Assembly: GCA_021295835.1 (NCBI GenBank)
Contig: JAGWBP010000016.1
Location: 1 to 34,620, forward strand
Direction of reading: 5' to 3'
Length of the DNA stretch: 34,620 nucleotides
DNA from: Gemmatimonadota bacterium
GTDB lineage: Bacteria > Gemmatimonadota > Gemmatimonadetes > Longimicrobiales > Gaopeijiaceae
The notes beneath the pieces are model-generated. The model saw only the letters and a list, made by a program, of their open reading frames with translations. It did not search any database and was not told where the DNA came from. Positions 31,606-34,620 of the stretch are shown piece after piece. The first letter of the stretch is position 1; each line of letters opens with the position of its first letter. Both the position numbers and the translations under genes were made by a program.

Positions 31606-34600
31606 TGAAGTTGGCCAGGTCGTCGGCGAGGGTGTAGAGCAGCGGCACCAGGATCAGCGTCAGGAAGGTGGCGAAGATGATCCCGACGATGACGGCCACG
31701 GCCATCGGGCTCCACCACGCCGCCTGCTCTCCTCCCCAATAGATCTCCGGCGCCAGGCTCGAGAAGAAGCCGAAGAAATCGAAGTTCAGGCCGATGGCGA
31801 GCGGAACCAGCCCCAGCGCCGTCGTGGTCGCGGTCAGGAGCACCGGGCGCAGGCGGGTGATTCCCCCCATCGTCACTGCGTCGCGGCACGAGAGGCCGTC
31901 CCTCCTCCTGAGCACGTCGATGTAGTCGATGAGGACTATCGCGTTGTTCACAACGACCCCGGCGAGCGAGATCACACCCACGCCGGTCATGGTGATCACG
32001 AATGGCATCTTGAAGACGAGGAGGCCGACGAGCACGCCGATCGTCGACATCGCCACCGACGACAGGATGATGAGCGGCTTCACCACCGAGTTGAACTGCG
32101 ACACCAGGATGAAGGCAATCAGCCCGACCGCGATCAGGAAGGCACCCATCAGGAAGGCCTGGGCCTCCTGCTGCTCCTCCTGCTCGCCGGTGAAGGCGAG
32201 GGTGTAGCCCGGGGGCAGCGAGGCGGCAAAATCGGCCAGCACCCCTCTCACCTCGACGAGGACCGCGTTGGGGTTCTGCCCGGAGGTGACCTCGGCGCTC
32301 ACGGTGGCCACCCGGTCCATGTCCTTGCGCCGGATCGAGCCGTACCCCTTGCCGACGCTCCACTCGGCGACCGAGACGAGCGGCACCTGGCTGCCCTCGG
32401 CGAGGGCGGTCAGCTCGTCGAGTGCCGTCAGCTCCCTCCGGTCCTCCTCGCGGAGTCGGACCACGATATCGAACTCGTCGTTGCCGGTACGGTACTTTGC
32501 GGCCTCCAGCCCGTTGATCGCTCCCCGGACCGCAAAGCCGACATCGTTGGTAGAGAGTCCGTAGAGGCTCGCGCGCTCTCGGTCCACCTCGACTCGCAGC
32601 TCGGGGCGGGCGTCGTCCGTGTCGCTCTCCAGACCGACTAGCCGCGAGTAGACGGGCGCACCTTCGATCAGATTGATCGCCTCCTCCGCGAAGGCCGCCA
32701 GGAGCTGCGGATCCTCGCCGCCGATCTCGATGTTGACCGGAGGCCCCGCCCCTGGCCCCTCCTCTATCCTGTCGACGCGCACCTCCGCGCCGGCCAGCTC
32801 CGCGCCGACCCGCTGCTGCATCTCGGCCAAGGTGGCGAAGACGTCGTAGCTCCGGTCCTGGGGTTCGATCATGTCGACGGTGATGCGCCCCGCCTCGGGT
32901 CCGGAGGGGCCGCTAGCCATGAATCCACCCCCACCCCCGCCCCCGCCGCCGGCACCCACCGTCGTCACCACGGTCTCGGCGTCGGAAAGCCCCTCGATAC
33001 CGGCCAGATCGGCCTTCAGTCGGCGCGCGTACCCGTCGGTCACATCCGCGGAGGTGCCTACGGGCGCGTCCACGCTGACGACCAGCGTGCGTGGAGGAAT
33101 GTCTTCGGGGAAGTACTCCACCGGCCTCGCGAATCGCCCGTAGACGATCATCGTGCCGACAAGGGCGACCGCCGAGCCGAATAGCACAAGCGGGCGGTGG
33201 TCGAGCGCCCAGCTCAGACGCCCTTCGTACCACGAAATCACGCGAACGTAGGTGTGCGTCATGAAGGCCGCGCCCACCCTCTCCAGCACCCTGACGTGGA
33301 GGAGCCAGAGGCCGCCGCCCACGACCGCCAGCAGCACTGCGGTAAGCGGGTTGGCGAGCCCCACCAGCAGGAGCCCCACACCGAGGATACCTAGGATCGC
33401 GCCGCGCCTTCGTCGCCCGTGGCGCCGCGGCCGCGCCCCCGCCGGATCTAGGAAGAAGGAGCATAGGGTGGGCACGATCACAAGCGCCACGAAGAGCGAG
33501 CTCGAGAGGGTGACGATGAGGGTGAGAGGCAGGTACCGCATGAACTGACCCGCCAGGCCCGGCCAGAAGAGGAGCGGAGTAAAGGCGGCAAGGGTGGTTG
33601 CGGTGGCCGCGATAACCGGCACAGCCACCTCGCCCGTCGCCTTGCGAGCTGCGGTCCTCCGGTCCCACCCCTCCTCGACGAAGCGGTAGATGTTCTCGAC
33701 GATCACGATCGCATTGTCGACCAGCATCCCGAGCGCGAGGATCAGCGAGAATAGCACCACCATGTTCATCGTCACACCCAGTACCCGCAGGAGGACGAAG
33801 GTCAGGAACATGGAGGTCGGTATCGAGATCGCCACGAAGATCGAGGTCCGCAGCCCCAGGACGAAGAGCAGGACGCCGACGATCAGGATCAGCCCGGAGA
33901 TGATGTTGTTCTGGAGGCTGCTGACCATGTCGCCGATGTCGGCCGACATGTCGGAGGTGATCGAGACGACGGTAGAGGGAGGCAGGAGCGGACGCATCGC
34001 GTCGATCTCGGCCCGGACGGCGTCCGCTGTCTCGATGATGTTGCGTCCCGAGCGCTTCACCACGTCAAGGGTGATGACCGGCTCATCGGAGAGCCGCGCG
34101 TAGCTCTCCCGCTCCGCGAAGCCGAACTCCACCTCGGCCAGGTCGCTCACGTAGATCGGACGTCCGTCGACGGTCGTCACGACGAGGTCGCCCACCACGG
34201 AGGGATCGTCGAACTCGCCGTCGACGCGCACCAGGTATTTCACCCCGCCGACATCTATCGACCCGCCGGGGATGTTCACATTCTCCTGACGGATCGCGCT
34301 CAGCACGTCGTCGAAGGAGACGTTGTAGTACTGCAGCCGCGAGAGATCGACATCGACCCGGACCTGGCGCTCCAGTCCGCCGCGCAGGTCCACCCTGAGC
34401 ACCGCCGGGATTGCCTCGAGACGATCCTGAAGGTCCTCGCCGACCTCCTTGAGCCGAACCAGCCCGTACCCCCCCGCGAGATTGACCTGCATCATCGGGA
34501 AGTCGTCTACGTTGAACTCGTAGATCGCGGGATCCTCGGCGTCGGGGGGGAGCTCGGGCCGGGCGAGATCGACCTTCTCCCTGACCTTCTGAAGCGCCTC

Positions 34601-34620
34601 GTCCATATTGGTGGAGGTCT
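31565..34620 (-). CDS. RND-family efflux transporter permease (AcrB/HAE1 type), 5' end outside window
   Basis: About 1,017 residues are visible and the frame is open at the right edge (TSTN precedes MDEALQKVREKVDLARPELP), so roughly 100-140 N-terminal residues are missing. It has the two RND halves, each with a porter domain and a membrane bundle; transmembrane segments such as SGLILIVGVLLFVLG and VVLFSLILALGMLVDNAIVI are clear. Where AcrB has two adjacent Asp in TM4, this has Asp-Asn (33,713-33,718), and the TM10 Lys is replaced in VVVNNAIVLIDYI (about 31,925-31,965). A run of nine Gly lies in a loop (about 32,925-32,955). No membrane-fusion or TolC partner is in the window. Its 3' end overlaps glnS. 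Confidence 0.94.
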   Translation of the reverse strand, partial: TSTNMDEALQKVREKVDLARPELPPDAEDPAIYEFNVDDFPMMQVNLAGGYGLVRLKEVGEDLQDRLEAIPAVLRVDLRGGLERQVRVDVDLSRLQYYNVSFDDVLSAIRQENVNIPGGSIDVGGVKYLVRVDGEFDDPSVVGDLVVTTVDGRPIYVSDLAEVEFGFAERESYARLSDEPVITLDVVKRSGRNIIETADAVRAEIDAMRPLLPPSTVVSITSDMSADIGDMVSSLQNNIISGLILIVGVLLFVLGLRTSIFVAISIPTSMFLTFVLLRVLGVTMNMVVLFSLILALGMLVDNAIVIVENIYRFVEEGWDRRTAARKATGEVAVPVIAATATTLAAFTPLLFWPGLAGQFMRYLPLTLIVTLSSSLFVALVIVPTLCSFFLDPAGARPRRHGRRRRGAILGILGVGLLLVGLANPLTAVLLAVVGGGLWLLHVRVLERVGAAFMTHTYVRVISWYEGRLSWALDHRPLVLFGSAVALVGTMIVYGRFARPVEYFPEDIPPRTLVVSVDAPVGTSADVTDGYARRLKADLAGIEGLSDAETVVTTVGAGGGGGGGGGFMASGPSGPEAGRITVDMIEPQDRSYDVFATLAEMQQRVGAELAGAEVRVDRIEEGPGAGPPVNIEIGGEDPQLLAAFAEEAINLIEGAPVYSRLVGLESDTDDARPELRVEVDRERASLYGLSTNDVGFAVRGAINGLEAAKYRTGNDEFDIVVRLREEDRRELTALDELTALAEGSQVPLVSVAEWSVGKGYGSIRRKDMDRVATVSAEVTSGQNPNAVLVEVRGVLADFAASLPPGYTLAFTGEQEEQQEAQAFLMGAFLIAVGLIAFILVSQFNSVVKPLIILSSVAMSTIGVLVGLLVFKMPFVITMTGVGVISLAGVVVNNAIVLIDYIDVLRRRDGLSCRDAVTMGGITRLRPVLLTATTTALGLVPLAIGLNFDFFGFFSSLAPEIYWGGEQAAWWSPMAVAVIVGIIFATFLTLILVPLLYTLADDLANFISSKFSSPQTASR

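Noticed and set aside
1..34620. Search for CRISPR arrays, rRNA, prophage or defence genes
   Set aside because: No spaced direct-repeat series, no rRNA-like stretches and no capsid, nuclease or helicase defence motifs were seen; the window is mostly conserved core metabolism.

Overview
This window is a GC-rich chromosomal segment from a Gram-negative (diderm) bacterium. It encodes lipopolysaccharide transport (lptB, an LptA/OstA-like protein, lptC), Kdo synthesis (kdsA, kdsB, kdsC and a broken kdsD), an RND efflux pump and sigma-54. The gene order, the oversized OstA-type protein, the lipoprotein-type LptC and the GlnRS with a YqeY-like tail suggest Gemmatimonadota or a near relative. That placement is inference from memory of such genomes, not a search result. 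Nearly all genes are housekeeping. The less ordinary material is a remnant gene, an unusual start codon, a tiny coupled gene, a frameshifted gene and several domain or sequence oddities.

Layout. Positions 1-426 hold the 3' end of an IS110-type transposase (+). From 10,419 down to 494 runs a tightly packed minus-strand cluster in the order kdsB, pyrG, kdsA, kdsC, kdsD remnant, lptC, lptA-like, lptB, rpoN, GT2 glycosyltransferase. It makes and activates Kdo (and CTP, needed by KdsB), then moves lipopolysaccharide to the outer membrane. Upstream on the same strand lie tRNA-Ser(UGA) and a two-domain NAD synthetase. A divergent + strand pair follows: an S41 processing protease and a small exported protein.

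From 25,830 down to 14,600 runs a second long minus-strand cluster in the order sucC, sucD, CBS-pair protein, ndk, a 46-residue ORF, yceD, rpmF, plsX, fabH, fabD, fabG, acpP, fabF, ispF, dedA, xerD. It links succinyl-CoA/ATP metabolism, fatty-acid and phospholipid initiation and isoprenoid synthesis. A frameshifted, unrecognised gene (about 25,982-26,841) separates it from a + strand trio: cysteine desulfurase, mnmA and glnS, all serving tRNA modification or charging. The window ends inside a large RND transporter on the minus strand.

Many junctions are 4-base stop/start overlaps (ATGA or GTGA): kdsB/pyrG, kdsD remnant/lptC, lptC/lptA, lptA/lptB, plsX/fabH, fabD/fabG, CBS/ndk, ndk/orf46 and desulfurase/mnmA. 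I used these to fix starts. I found no CRISPR array, defence system or phage genes. I do not see a wholly new multi-gene system here. The strongest leads are the kdsD remnant, the ATT start of ispF, the 46-residue coupled ORF and the frameshifted gene at 26 kb.
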